In this document: piece after piece, positions 20,875 through 32,406 of the stretch | Layout: each line of letters opens with the position of its first letter | Numbering within the stretch: the stretch's first letter is position 1 | Origin: Micrasema longulum | Taxonomy: Eukaryota > Arthropoda > Insecta > Trichoptera > Brachycentridae | Assembly (NCBI GenBank): GCA_022494885.1 | Contig: JAGVSM010003953.1 | Coordinates: forward strand, 1-64,000 | Length of the DNA: 64,000 nt | Direction of reading: 5' to 3' | Position numbers and translations under genes: made by a program | The notes under the pieces: generated by a model | What the model saw: only the letters and a program-made list of their open reading frames with translations | Told to the model about the DNA's origin: nothing | Database searches by the model: none

Positions 20875-21480
20875 CTCTGTTAACTCCGCTAAATTAAGTT
20901 TTCTGTATAAAAAATTTAATTTGTAATTTTTTATTTAAACATGTTCAATTACAGGTTGCCGATGAAGATACTTAAAATATGCACATTTTCGTAAATAAAT
21001 ATAGGTTTTCATTTATAACGTCTCGGTATGTACTGGTGAAGACAGCGTTTGTAATCGCGAACCCGGGCCCCGATTGCAATGAAAAGTTAACTTCGACTAT
21101 GTGGCTGTGTAAAATCTTATAGAATGAAGTAAAATCTAAATTTATGTATGAAAATCCGTATATTTGTATAAAAATTTAAAGTATCTTCGTCGGTAACCTG
21201 TAATTGTTTAGAAAAAAGTGTATGCTTATTCTATTTTTCATGCTGAAAACTAAATTTTACTTAATGGAGAAAATTTAAGATAACTGTTATCTTCGACGGT
21301 ATATAAAATAAAATTTAATTTTCTGTACGAAAATGTATATGTTTGTACAAAAATTTACATTGTCTTCATCAGCACCTGTAGTTAAAGATGTTTATTTAAA
21401 AAAAAAAAAGATTTTTTCATACAGAAAATTATTAACAGCTGAAGATAACTGTTAACTTCCCGTTGTAGTCGTGGCCATGG
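20875..21480. repeat. R5 composite repeat family, copy with several inverted modules
   Basis: Modules with ACATTTTCGTAAATAAATAT, GTCTCGGTATGTACTGGTGA and CAATTACAGGTTGCCGATGA occur in plus order (20940-21060). A partly inverted set (TCTTCGTCGGTAACCTGTAA near 21185; TTCATCAGCACCTGTAG near 21366) follows. The same modules make up 29738-30360 and 43500-43700. Confidence 0.6.
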
Positions 21481-21900
21481 ACTGACACCTGAAGCGTAAG
21501 ACTAATCACCCTACCTTTCATGCAACACATACGATCCAGATATTTTTTAAATTATTTTTTTTAAAGTTTTATTTATTTTAACAAATCAGTAACATACATA
21601 ATTGTATTTTTGTTCCCGCAAAGCCGAAGCTTGTCTGCGGGTTACATTACATTAAAAAAAGTATATAAGTAAGTACATAGTTTAATAATAAATGAAGAAT
21701 AAAATATACTTATATGCACACTTAAGTTTCACTTGCTGTTTTTAATAATTTTTTGACTATTTTTTAAAAATGAATTTAGGTTTTTTCCTCACGATTTTCA
21801 GCTGGTATTAAATTATACAGTTATATGACGCTGCGATTGGAGCACCAACACAGTGCCCTTTGCATCACCGAGTACGAGGAGGGAACGATGATAAGTAATG
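21465..21900 (+). mobile_element. SINE-A tail split by a LINE 3' end
   Basis: GGACTGACACCTGAAGCGTA at 21479 and a block up to ATCCAGATA (about 21543) resume at GACGCTGCGATTGG (about 21829) and run to CAACACAGTGCCC. The break in between is the LINE insertion of the next entry. Confidence 0.65.
21545..21822 (-). mobile_element. LINE 3' end inserted in SINE-A
   Basis: A T-rich head (TTTTATTTATTTTAACAAAT) is followed by a GC hairpin, CCCGCAAAGCCGAAGC with its mate GCTTGTCTGCGGG (about 21615-21641). Such hairpins are usual in LINE 3' UTRs. No coding part is left. Confidence 0.55.
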
Positions 21901-22304
21901 TAATAATTATGGCACCTGATATACATCCGTAGAGGAGAATATTTATTACCTACTAGTTAAAATCACTTATTATACTATATCTTACAAAAATTTGCGAGTA
22001 ATGTTATTAGTATTTATTTATTGTAAGATCTTGGTACTCCTTTCAAGTTTCACGCGCGCACAGAAACAATCTTTTCACGTTTTCACAAGTTTACTGAACT
22101 TTCTTATTATGTGAGGAGTTTAAAAAAAAAATGTTACGCCGGATTAATTATTGAATCATTCTAGTGTGGGTTTTTAAAATCAAACGTAAACCAATTTGAA
22201 TATGGTGCATCGTCTAACAATCACATGTTTTGGTTCATCCACCCCAGAGCATCGATTGTCTTCAAATTTTAACACATATTTGTTGAATATATTATTTTAT
22301 TTGG

Positions 22305-22625
22305 GAAATTTATTTATTTATTTATTTTGTTCATTAACGCCTAAAAGGCATTTACAAAAAATAAAAATGAAATACATGCTAACATACTAAGTAATAAACA
22401 GAATATACAGAAAAAAAAAGTGAAATTAGTTAAAAAGGATATGATAAAAAGTTTTACAAAGTAAAAAAAAAAAAAAAAAACAATAATAACAAAGGTATGC
22501 AAGAAAAAACAGTAAGCATATAAACAAAAAATGCAAAGCTTATGAAATAAATTCTGTAAAGCAAACAATAAATTAAGTGCTACGGTAAGCAAGAAAGACA
22601 TTTTGAAGTTAAATTAATAAACAAG
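22305..22625 (-). mobile_element. LINE 3' end, non-coding
   Basis: (TTTA)n at 22308-22325 is followed by TGTTCATTAACGCCTAAAAG and a long A-rich lead, the layout of the other minus-strand LINE tails here. 22625-23320 downstream is very AT-rich with nothing recognisable. Confidence 0.5.
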
Positions 22626-23324
22626 CAAGCATATATTATCACGAAAAAATAAGAAATAAAAATATGTATCTATGAAATGCGTATTTGCCAATACTACAAT
22701 GCAATTTGATATAATAGTAAAAAATAAAAAACAAGTATAAGGTAATAAAAATAAACCAGTAAGTATTTTTTTTAAATTTATGAAATTGAATTGTCAATAA
22801 TAGTTTGACGAGCAGCTACAAATAAAGTTGATATTGTGGACTTATAAGATGGTAAAGAATTGGACAGAATGTTTATATATGTTTACAGAATATTAATTAA
22901 TAGTTCTACATGCATATTTACAGTAAACAAATAGATATAGTGTATAAACTCAGAACTAATAACAGATTTCCACAAAGTATAGAAAGTTAGTAAAGAAAAT
23001 ATATTACATATTAAATAAATACATATAAGTTTATACATATAAAAATGTTATTTTCATGTACTCGTAAATATCTTTCAATAATCAAAGTTTTTTTTTTTTT
23101 TAAGAACAGTAAGTTATTGTAAATTGGGCGGGATTAGGACAAGGATGCTTGAAGAGAGAATAAGGAGGGGAGGGAGATGTACATATTTATTATTATCATG
23201 TCTACCAAGTTACATAATGCATTTTTAGTGTAAATTTTAAATCTGACAGAGTGATTTTTGTGTAATCTATATCTTTATATTTTGTATTGTACATCTGTTT
23301 TTTTACACAAAAATTAGTTGAAAC

Positions 23325-23480
23325 ACTCGTTTGAACCCGGGACCTCGAGCAAAGTAGGCGAACGCACTAATCACTACTTCATGCGACATGAGACGGACTA
23401 ATCTTCATTCGATTTCCTTTTTCGAGAACTTTTACCTGAGATGATTCATCGAGTCGAAAACGGGACATTTATCCCAAGCC
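23325..23480 (-). mobile_element. SINE head, minus strand, joined to SINE-C-like block
   Basis: On the minus strand, the B box reads from GTTTGAACCCGGGACCTCG and the A-box region from CTAATCACTACTTCATGCGA. It continues into ATCTTCATTCGATTTCCTTT and TTTTACCTGAGATG, blocks also found at 405-470 and 48055-48105. Confidence 0.55.
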
Positions 23481-23742
23481 ATTTTTTTTTAAATCAATGT
23501 TTTTCCTTTTTATAAGGCGAGTGACTTTAGCGCATGCAGATTTATGTGGTGTAGATCGATCTTATAACATAATATTTATTATTATTATTACAATAGCACA
23601 AACGATTTCCCGGGAGCAGTAAAATGTGTAAGTTATTGTTTCAGAGAAATCACACAAATAATGTTTTCACTATGGGTAGGTAGGTCTACATTTTTAATTC
23701 TGAAAATACCGCCAAAATTTATTCCATATCGGTGGTCTAGAT

Positions 23743-25370
23743 CAGGGATCTCCAAACTACGGCCCGCGGGCCAAATCCGGCCCGCCAGTGTCATCAATCA
23801 GGCCCGCGACAGCTAATGGCTTATTGCTGTTGTAATAAGTTGGATAAAAAACACGGAATGACAGTAATTCGGTTCTATTTACTTCCTAGGTAAAGCTTAC
23901 TGACAAGTATAATACGCAGAAAATTTGACTTGAGCATAGTAACCAACAAATAATTGAAATGAATCCTACTAACATTATAAACATTACGAGTATAACATTT
24001 TAAATACTAATAAGATTTATGTAATTATGATTTTCCACTTCAATAGTTTGTAGTTGTGGACCATTTTTACTTGTACCAATTATTAAAAGATATTTAAGAT
24101 GCTCATCGGTTAACTTAGATCTGTAAACATTCTTTGTGCACCTACTTCATTTTGGAGAATGTTTTTTCTCACAAGTGGTACCAAACACAGAAAACAGCCC
24201 ACGAGAAAATTTATGAAAATTTTCAAATTGTGCCAGCGGAAGACTTATAAAATTCCAACAATGATGAGTTTTGATATTTGTTCTTGATTATTATTTATCT
24301 ATTTAATACTTCACAAGAATACATTATATAATTACATCACTTCACTGTAAATCAATAATTTCCATTTGAAGTTCCGGTGCTGGGGTTTCAATATTGGTAT
24401 CAAAAGGATTTTGATTTTTTTAAATTTCATTCGCAATGATATCAAAGCTCCGATTGCATAATCGACGGGAAACTCAGTCTCAATAGTGTGGCTGAATATT
24501 TTACATGTTTTAAAATGTGTGAAATATTTTTTACGTAATTGTGATTGAAACAGTATTATTTTCTGCCGGAACGATTTGATATTAGTGTGTAAATTATGGA
24601 ATGGAGAAGCTTATTTTCTCGTTGCAATGTCAAATTCAGTTCGTTCATATGTTTTGTCAAATCGACATAGAACGCTAACTTCCACAGCCATTCGATATTT
24701 TGTAATTCGGTAAGAGGGCATTGCTTTTATTTTAAATCGATCACTGATCGAAGTTCAAAGAAGTGCTGAAGGACTTGTCCGCAATTTAGCCAGCGTACAG
24801 CAGTATGATATGGCAAATAATTTTCTCCAATCTCTTTAATAAACTCACGGAATTCTCAATGATTATGCCCAGTGGATCTGATGAAATTACAAGTTTCAAA
24901 ACAAACTTCAGACATATTCAAACATTTCCCGCACAGAGACGGTTGATAAATGATGCAATGTAAGACTAATAGTTTTGAGCCACCATCATTTTCTACAGCC
25001 TTTGACACAAGAGCGACTACTCCTTTATTTTTACCACACGTCATGTTTTTGCTTTCATCAGTTGTAAAAGATTTTAAGATTCTCCATCGAAAGTTCTTTT
25101 TATTAATGGGATCTTCAACTCCCTTAAAAATATCTTCACCAGTAGTTGTGCCGTGAATACTATTCAATATCAAGAAGTTCTTCATAGCTTTTATCCACTC
25201 CTTGAAAAAGACAAATCTAGATCTAGACATCTACGAGTATATCTAGAGACAAATATATAATTTTTAAGAGAGCAGTTTAAAGTTTGACAAGTTGCTTTTT
25301 TGTCTTGGTTTTCATGTCACTTATTATGAATATGCAACTACGATTTAGGAAGAGATGAAAAATTAGTGTT
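23743..25370 (-). mobile_element. hAT element with GTF2IRD2-like transposase remnant
   Basis: The left tip CAGGGATCTCCAAACTACGG starts at 23743, followed by the GGCCCGCGGGCC stretch typical of such hAT ends. On the minus strand, 25230-24856 encodes part of a hAT transposase (HCIIYQPSLCGKCLNMSEVC, CNFIRSTGHNH). The frame goes on near 24850-24600 with HTAVRWLNCGQVLQHFFELR, then a stop, then LTELQNIEWLWKLAFYVDLT. This matches the transposase-derived part of GTF2IRD2/ZMYM-like proteins. In-frame stops show it is dead, and no right tip was found. Confidence 0.75.
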
Positions 25371-25376
25371 CTAGTG

Positions 25377-25933
25377 CAGCGGTTCCTTTTTTTCTACTCT
25401 ACTTTCCGATCTACTTTTTTTGGTGGAGCCCCATCTCTACAATGAAAAAGTAAATTGTCATTTTTTTTGCTATAAGACCCATGACACCTTATTTTTTGGG
25501 CGTTGTAATGTTTGACTTGAGAAGAAAGACTATATTTTGAATAAAAAATCTTTACTGCCCGTATTTAATGTGAAGAATGATTTTTTTTACAGGTTCACTT
25601 ATAATGGCTCTAAAAATAGGGTTTAAAAAAGGTTTAATATCTGACAATTGTATACGGAGATCTGGAGCGGCATCCAGTCTAATTCTGACCTTGTTTTTAG
25701 TGTAGGCGTAAGCTGAAAAGCCAGTCTCACATCGGAAAGTCGATACAAACGGAAGCAGAACCATGCTAGCCTTTTTATCGACCGCATTGTATTCACCTTT
25801 TAGACCAATCTAAAATTTATTCAAGTTTGAATCAGCTGATTCGAATTTTCCGCGGCGTTGACTGCCGGTTTCCTACGACAATACGCCCTGAAGGAACCGC
25901 AGGGTTCCGCGGAACACCTTTTAGGAACCGCTA
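25377..25933 (-). mobile_element. Second hAT element with ZBED5-like C-terminal fragment, 8-bp target duplication
   Basis: The tips CAGCGGTTCC (25377) and GGAACCGCTA (ending 25933) are inverted repeats. They are flanked by TTCTAGTG and TTCTAGAC, an 8-bp duplication with two changes. The minus-strand frame 25764-25552 encodes the hAT dimerisation region (FRCETGFSAYAYTKNKVRIR, LDAAPDLRIQLSDI), closest to ZBED5/SCAND3-type transposases. It is an internally deleted, non-autonomous remnant. Confidence 0.75.
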
Positions 25934-26065
25934 TTCTAGACCATCGATATAACATAATATTGGTATGACAATAGATATTTGACCGCAACTACAAAAGATA
26001 TTCTTTATTGCAAAATTATGTATCTGAAATCTTAAAATGGTACACTACTTAATAAAATCTTCATG

Positions 26066-26853
26066 CATAGAATTAAGAATAGTAAGGAGCGTAGAATAAT
26101 TAATAATGTCCAATAATTCCCCCACTATGTCCCACTTTCGCCGCGCGCATTCGTGATGTCGCCGCGTAATGTTGCAAGATGGGAAAAATATAATCATAAC
26201 ACAAATGTAAGGTTAAAAAAAAGCAATCTGTTAATTTCTCTAAAATTTTATTGTGTATGCGGAAATATTGATTGACACAACAGAGTAGATAAGTAAAGGG
26301 TCATTTAATAAGAGTAATTGAAATAATAAACTTTAAACTTAAAATATAAAACAAATTGTATTTTACATAAAACGGATATTTTTATATCAAGTTAAATAAT
26401 ATTTGATGTTTTGTAAATAATGTCGGTCAAATGTCCACCACAGAGTTGTTTAATCCGAGGTCCAATTTTCATTAATTCTCTCATTAGGTAAGCAAAGTAG
26501 GGTAAAACAAATTACTACTCTAGCAACACTAAAGAAATATCCATTTTGTTTCTTCGACAATCTGACAGATGGAAAACTAATTCAATTTTTAAGTAATGCC
26601 TTTGCTACTTACACATTCATTTGCTAATTACACATGAAATTGATACCATTCTGTTGCTTTAAGATCTTAGCTGTATTTCTACACTTTAAAAGGACACAAC
26701 ACGGGATGGTTAAATTCGAATCAGGAGTTGCGTACTGAGCGACGTCTACAAATAAAGTAATGGGTCAAAACGTAAACCTACTCATTTATGAGTAGTTTAG
26801 TCGCCTTCTATTTGATGTGCGTATGCGGTTTCTGGACTATTCTTAATTCTATG
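26066..26853. mobile_element. 788-bp DNA transposon with 18-bp TIRs and perfect 8-bp target duplication
   Basis: CATAGAATTAAGAATAGT at 26066-26083 has its exact reverse complement at 26836-26853. TCTTCATG flanks the element on both sides (26058-26065 and 26854-26861). The interior has no long frame. TSD length fits hAT, P or Merlin superfamilies, and a CA-starting tip is compatible with P or hAT. It is non-autonomous. Confidence 0.85.
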
Positions 26854-26864
26854 TCTTCATGTTT

Positions 26865-27890
26865 TCATGCCCGTCTTGGATGAAAATCACTGGAGAGTTA
26901 ATTTTTTATTCACATTGTAATGAATTATTTTAATTCTATAGTTTGTTTGGGGTAATATTGGAATAATTTGATTAGCAAAAAATTACTGCTGTGAACCGAA
27001 TTTAGCTCTGATTGTCCCGGGGACTTTACAAATGGTAGGGGAATGCGTTAACCAGCAAGGCGGACTTTCCATTAGATTTCTTTTATTAGGATTTTTATTT
27101 GAGAGTGGCCATCGAGTCAAATTAATTACATATCTATAATTAATTATGTCTAGATGATTATGCGATTGGCACCCTTAAAGCAATGCCCCTCGGTTCGTCA
27201 CTACTCCACCTGTAACATTAAAGAAATTAAATACAACAACCACCACTCGTTGGGCATCCCTTCTTGAGGATCGGTTGCGTATCTGCTATATATATTTTTT
27301 TAGATTTTGTTTTTGAAATCCACTTGTATACATAATACATATTATACTATTTTTATGCATATAACAGTAATGCTGTATAATTTACGTTAGTTCATAAGGG
27401 CGGGTAATTTCCTTCCTACCTACACAAACTGTTGCATTTGAGAAAATACATAGTTAATATGAGCAATGAGCATATCGTTCATTTTAATTTGATTATAAAG
27501 TGTAATAACAATATAATATAATATGTTTTCTATAAATATTAGCGTCTTCCCTAAATCACCAGACAAGACTTGCGGAGAATCGATCTCGATAATTGATAAA
27601 TCGTACGGCGCACATACAACATGCGATTTCGGATAGACCTGTTTTGAAAACTTGTTTATCTCATCACTCACAAACAGTTATGGACTGTGGATTGCTCAAA
27701 CCTACTAATAATTTGGTTTTAATATTATTCAGTGCGTTGGCTGCAATCTACTTTCATTTAGATTTGCATAAATAATCTCTACGTGGTGACAACTTTTAGA
27801 ATATCTAAATCTTTTGGGGTCAGAGTTTTTTTCTTTTTCTTCCTAACATCCTAACCGCCAATTATCAAAAATAGTAAGTCCCTATTTAAG
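26865..27890. other. Intergenic stretch, no gene recognised
   Basis: A SINE-C-like block lies near 27050-27125 (TTTTATTTGAGAGTGGCCAT). Short frames at 27420-27775 on both strands look random. Nothing else is recognisable. Confidence 0.35.
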
Positions 27891-27896
27891 TGTTAT

Positions 27897-27985
27897 GTCG
27901 GCCTCGCGGTGAAGTGGTCAGCGCGTGTGCCTACCATGCAAGAGGTTTCGGGTTTGATTCCCGACATGGTTGACATGAAATAATT
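27897..27985 (+). mobile_element. SINE-A head
   Basis: GTCGGCCTCGCGGTGAAGTG, GTCAGCGCGTGTGCC and the B box GGTTTGATTCC are well kept. It ends at TTGACATGAAATAATTATT, where LINE sequence begins. Confidence 0.7.
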
Positions 27986-28565
27986 ATTATAGATGTGTAC
28001 CGCCAGAGACGCAATATTTCAATATCATTTATGTATAAATCTGTAAATAAATTATCTGTTAGGGCTCTACTTTGGTACAAATTCATTTGTAAGCATGCGT
28101 CGCACTCCGAGTATAAACACAAGTTGGTACATGATCACAACACCAGGTTTACTAGTATGGAAGGGCTAGCTGTTCCTAGATATTGCAATAAATATGGCAA
28201 AAGGACACTGCAATACAGTATACCTAAAATATTTAACATGTTACCAAACAATATTAAAAATACAGGAGTGAGACGTTTGCTCAAATTATGGTTAATAGAA
28301 AAAAGTTTTTTGTTTTAGTGATAGTTTTTAATTTTTGATAATGTAATGTGTAGTGTTTTTCAAGTAAAATTATTGTTAATGTAGGTTAAGTGTAAATAAT
28401 CGATGCAATTTATAAGAACCTGCTGACGAGTTGTATGTATGCAATTCAGCAGGACTTTAATTTAAGACTATTTTGTAAATATTTTTGTATATTTACTTGG
28501 TTCACTGACAGGCACTAACTCAGGCTTATTAAACATCCGAACGCACTGTATAGGATGGGAAATAA
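27986..28565 (+). mobile_element. LINE 3' part: RT C-terminus and 3' UTR
   Basis: The frame 27995-28318 reads as the end of a Jockey-like ORF2 (NKLSVRALLWYKFICKHA, KRTLQYSIPKIFNMLPNNIK, VRRLLKLWLI) and stops at 28316. The 3' UTR contains a hairpin, CCTGCTGA (about 28420) and TCAGCAGG (about 28447). It lies directly against the SINE-A head, so one inserted at the end of the other. Confidence 0.65.
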
Positions 28566-28795
28566 AGTAAACATGTGGAACTTACCTCCCGACATAAAAA
28601 CAATATATATATTTCGGCTCTCTTTCAAGGTTATTTAATAACGAAGAATAATATTTACGTAAAAGGTAGTTCAAAATGGTCATCCCGGATTTCCGGTGTC
28701 ATTTTTTCTCGCATTTTTTTTGCAACATTTTATTTAGTCCTTTTGGCCCATTTCACACGTATCGACCAAACACGACACGGCAAAATTAAATTGGA

Positions 28796-29432
28796 TTAAT
28801 ATTTTATTTTATTTAACAAATTTACGGACAATGTCCAATTCAAACAAATTATATAACGAAAAACAATAATAATACAGTAACAAATAATAGAAGGAATACA
28901 ACAAAGAAAAGCAAAGATTAGTTAATATATTAGACAGGCATTTTGGAATCCAGGTTAATTCTACAAATATAGAGTTAATTTATTGGGAATATTTCTTCAG
29001 CCTATTTGTAAAAAAACTCAATTTACAATCAAAATAATTTGGATCTTGATTTTCATTAACAAATCTAATCATTCTGGGTAGAGGCGCATGGAAACCATAA
29101 TTCGTTTTATGATAACCGAGGAACAGAATTTCATTATTTCTGAGTCTACGTGAAGGAACATTAAGAGATATTTGTTGGAGAATAGTCGGGACATCAAATA
29201 AACCATTGAGTATCTTAAACATGCAAATTAAATATGCAATAAATCGACGTTGTGAGAGGCTGGATATATTCAGGAAAAGTTCCATGTCGGTATAGCTATA
29301 GTGATCTCTCGCGATTCCTAGTTTGTACGCAATTTTTCTTATAAATTTATGCTGAACTGATTCGATGCGATTTATATGAGTAATATATGAAGGAGACCAC
29401 ATTACGGAGGCGTATTCAAGAATGTTTGTGAA
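28796..29432 (-). mobile_element. LINE, 5'-truncated, RT C-terminal region with 3' tail
   Basis: The minus-strand frame 29402-28980 (THINRIESVQHKFIRKIAYK, FLNISSLSQRRFIAYLICMF) is the same family as the LINE at 48957-50129, which has a matching THINHIESVQRRFLRKVAWL. The tail with ACGGACAATGTCC ends at about 28796. No stop occurs inside this short frame, so it is a rather young truncated copy. Confidence 0.75.
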
Positions 29433-29659
29433 TTATTTTGTCTTTAAGAAATATATTCAGCTGCTACTCGGCTAAAAATCCTGCAAAAAGAAATCGTGTT
29501 GAGATCAGTCTGCCCCATGGTTTACTGGTGTGCGTTTGCCTGTCATTAAATAAATAAAAATCATAAAAAACATTTCGCTAGTTAGTCGGATGGCCTTTCA
29601 GCTCTCCTCAACATTTTTGAAAATACAGATGGTTCCTTCTGCCGTCTGACTACTGATTT

Positions 29660-30365
29660 ATAATACAGTAAAAACCATTCCACCCCGTGTTGTTTATCGT
29701 GCCGTGTGGATTTTTACAATTATCTGCGCTTCACCGGTACATATCGAGACGGTATAAACTAACATCGATATTTATGTACGAAAATGTGAACATTAGCATT
29801 AACATTCTATATATCTTGGTGGGTAACCTATAATTGAATGTGTTTAGAAAAAAATTGTAATCGTACCTATTATATTTTTATACAGAAACCTTAATTTAAA
29901 TCGAAGATAAATTTTGACTTCCCATTAGAATACGGACCCTGAGTACCTACGACAGATTGTTTTGCTGTAAACTGTAGCCAACTTCGTGATTGATAATCCT
30001 AGAATGATGTTTCTACGCATGGGCGGCTCTACAGCTGTGGTATATACAGAAAACTGAATATTCAAAGTTCCCGTAAGAAAACACTGCGGTGTGCTATTAC
30101 GATATTAAAAATGTCTCCAGGGTCCGTATTCTAATTGGAAGTTAAAATTTATCTTCAATTTTATCTACAAAGTAAAATTAAGTTTTCTGTGTGAAAAATA
30201 GAATTTGTTTACAATATTTTTCTGTAAACATGTTCAATTACAGGGTACCGACGACTCACAATTTTTATACAAATATACACATTTTCGTACATAAATATCG
30301 ATGTTAGTTTATACCGTCTCGATATGTACCGATGAAGATAGCGTTCATAATCGCGGCCCTGGGAT
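29660..30365. repeat. R5 composite repeat, foldback copy
   Basis: The arms 29738-29940 (CCGGTACATATCGAGACGGT, TTTATGTACGAAAATGTG) and 30115-30360 (ACATTTTCGTACATAAATAT, CCGTCTCGATATGTACCGAT) are reverse complements. The centre holds GAGTACCTACGACAGATTG, TGTAGCCAACTTCGTGATTG and GCATGGGCGGCTCTACAGC, which also occur at 15985 and 43360. Confidence 0.75.
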
Positions 30366-30730
30366 GGTATTCTGGATTTTCTCTACCCCCTACAGAGTGA
30401 TTAATTTGATTTTTTAAATATTTTTTTAATGCGACGACACTTCGCTTCATAGAATGACCACACTGATGATTAAACGTCAAATGGTGTATAAAACTGATTC
30501 AAAAACGGAAATAAAACTAATACGGTTTAGTCAATTCAACCTAATTAAGTGTTTTGAGTAATGCTTAAGGTCGCAATAATGTTCCAAATGACAATCATCA
30601 TGTTTGATTTCACGTGACGATATTTTGACGTTTAATCATCAGTGTGGCCATATATGAAGCAAAAATTAGCCGCATGGAAAAAATAAATATCCCCAAATTA
30701 ACCACTCTCTAGGGGATAGAGAAGATTCAT
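30366..30730. repeat. MITE-E, inverted-repeat element
   Basis: TTTTCTCTACCCCCTACAGA with GTGATTAATTTGATTT on the left is mirrored by AATTAACCACTCTCTAGGGG with ATAGAGAAGATTC on the right. Inner arms also match: GACCACACTGATGATTAAAC (30458) against GTTTAATCATCAGTGTGGCC (30630). The whole is a long palindrome around a 150-bp centre, with no coding. Confidence 0.75.
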
Positions 30731-31165
30731 AATAGGGATATATCACGTTTTTTTAAAACATTTTTAAGGTAATAAAGGCCTATGAAATACTGCCCAGCAA
30801 AAAAATAATTTTTTGCTACTTATTAGTAGCATAAAAAATATTTTCAAATTTGTAATTTTGAATTCCCGCAAAAACGGTCGTTTCATTGGCCACGCCCCTA
30901 ATATGTCACGATTAATGTTTATTTGTTCCTGGCCATTCAAATTTGTTAAGAACATTGTCACGAATCATGATGTCACAACTATCAAGGCCAAACATGTCGC
31001 GTTTTCCTCGTGACGTATTGAAAAAAAAAATAGTTTTTAAAATTTATATTTGAAAACATTTCTCCACAATATCCATATTGATTTTGAAAATACAATTAAT
31101 TATTCTAAATCCATTTCATATATTTTTATCGGTATTCGTAGTGTGTGATATTTCCCTATTGCACC
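30731..31165 (+). repeat. MITE-F, plus copy
   Basis: The tips AATAGGGATAT (30731) and ATATTTCCCTATT (ending about 31163) are inverted. The interior (GGAATTCAAA-like region, CATTGGCCACGCCCCTAATA, CCTGGCCATTCAAATTTG) matches the reverse complement of 50850-51235. It begins exactly where MITE-E ends. Confidence 0.7.
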
Positions 31166-31560
31166 CCTGAAATGGGTCTCTGGATTTCAGCTCTTTATTC
31201 TACACCTATTGGTTCGGAGAACTTATCTTGACTGCGCGGGGTGGTGCAAGTAAGTTCTCTTCGCAGAATCAACATTTTAGAATCAACTCTAAATTCGATT
31301 TAAAATTTATTAAACGTGAAAATACCTTAACTATTTTAATTAACAACGAAAGCGCATAAAAAAACAATTATTTGAAATCCCAAATAAATGAACATGGTAA
31401 ATAAGTTATACATTTTGTTTCGGAAATTCCAAAGATTGATGGTTAGGTCTGTGGCAAGATGACATTGTAAATATCAATAAGTAAACACGTCAAATAAAAT
31501 ATTAAAAATAGGTATTTTTTACTAACAATTCAAAGGATATGCTACTAATTAATAATATGT
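31165..31560. other. Intergenic stretch, no gene recognised
   Basis: A GC-richer patch (TTGACTGCGCGGGGTGGTGC near 31230) is followed by AT-rich DNA. There is no frame or repeat I can name. Confidence 0.35.
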
Positions 31561-31563
31561 GTA

Positions 31564-32406
31564 CCTTAAAGGATAAACAACCGGAGTCAAATTGAAAGAA
31601 ATGTTCAGGAAACAAGATTTTGTGCGATTTCCAAAACATAATTGCTTTTGAACCGAATGAGATAATTTCAACAATGTTTGAGTATGTCCAAATGCTAGCA
31701 GACTGGCAGGATTTCCTCCCTGGGGAGTTATTCATATTTAAATTTATCTCAACAGAGAGGGAAAATATTTTTGAGAAGGGAATATGGAAGTCTAGGAATT
31801 TACTGGGCTTATGACCTGTCAGTGCCTGGTTTGAGTGGCAACTTTACACACCGTGTAACATTCACCATTCTGCCCACGTTTGAACATCCACATTTCCTCA
31901 ACTCTTCCATCTGTTGACTTTTGTGAAGTAAAAGAGCTGAAACCTTTATCACTTCAGCTCTTTTACACAAGAGATCAAAGTTAAAAAATATGGATGTTAA
32001 ACAGAAAAATGTGTGTAAAGTAACCATAAACTCCAGCATTGACTGGTCATAAGCCCTGTAAATGCCTAGACTTCCATATTCCCTTCTCAAAAATATTTTC
32101 CCTCTCTGTTGAAATAAATTTAAATAAGAGATAATTTCAACCTATAAAAAACATTTAATGTCAAACAATGTTCTTTTGAATAATAACAGTACTTATTAAA
32201 ATAGCGTAACTGGGATCACATGTTTTTTACATTAAAACAAAGTGCACTTCAGATTTTTATTTCAACTTTTTAAAACAACAAAAAAATTTAACAACGAAAG
32301 TGGACTTCGGGGATTTTTTCACGTATAAAATAGATTATTGCGATAATTCTTGCATTTTTAACTTCAAAATGTCAAAAAGTGGACTCCCGTGTTTTATTCT
32401 CTAAGG
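31564..32406. repeat. MITE-C copy interrupted by a full FB1 element
   Basis: The tips CCTTAAAGGATAAACAACCG (31564) and TTTTATTCTCTAAGG (ending 32406) are inverted and flanked by TA on both sides (31562-31563, 32407-32408). That is the target duplication expected for Tc1/mariner-type MITEs. Without the insertion at 31671-32127 it is about 370 bp, the size of the copy at 7889. Confidence 0.75.
31671..32127. repeat. FB1 foldback element, full copy with 12-bp target duplication
   Basis: A 457-bp palindromic element of the same family as 6902-7337. It starts ACAATGTTTGAGTATGTCCA and ends in the right-arm tail TTGAAATAAATTTAAATAA. The direct repeat GAGATAATTTCA flanks it at 31659-31670 and 32128-32139. 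It is inserted in a MITE-C and is therefore younger. Confidence 0.85.
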
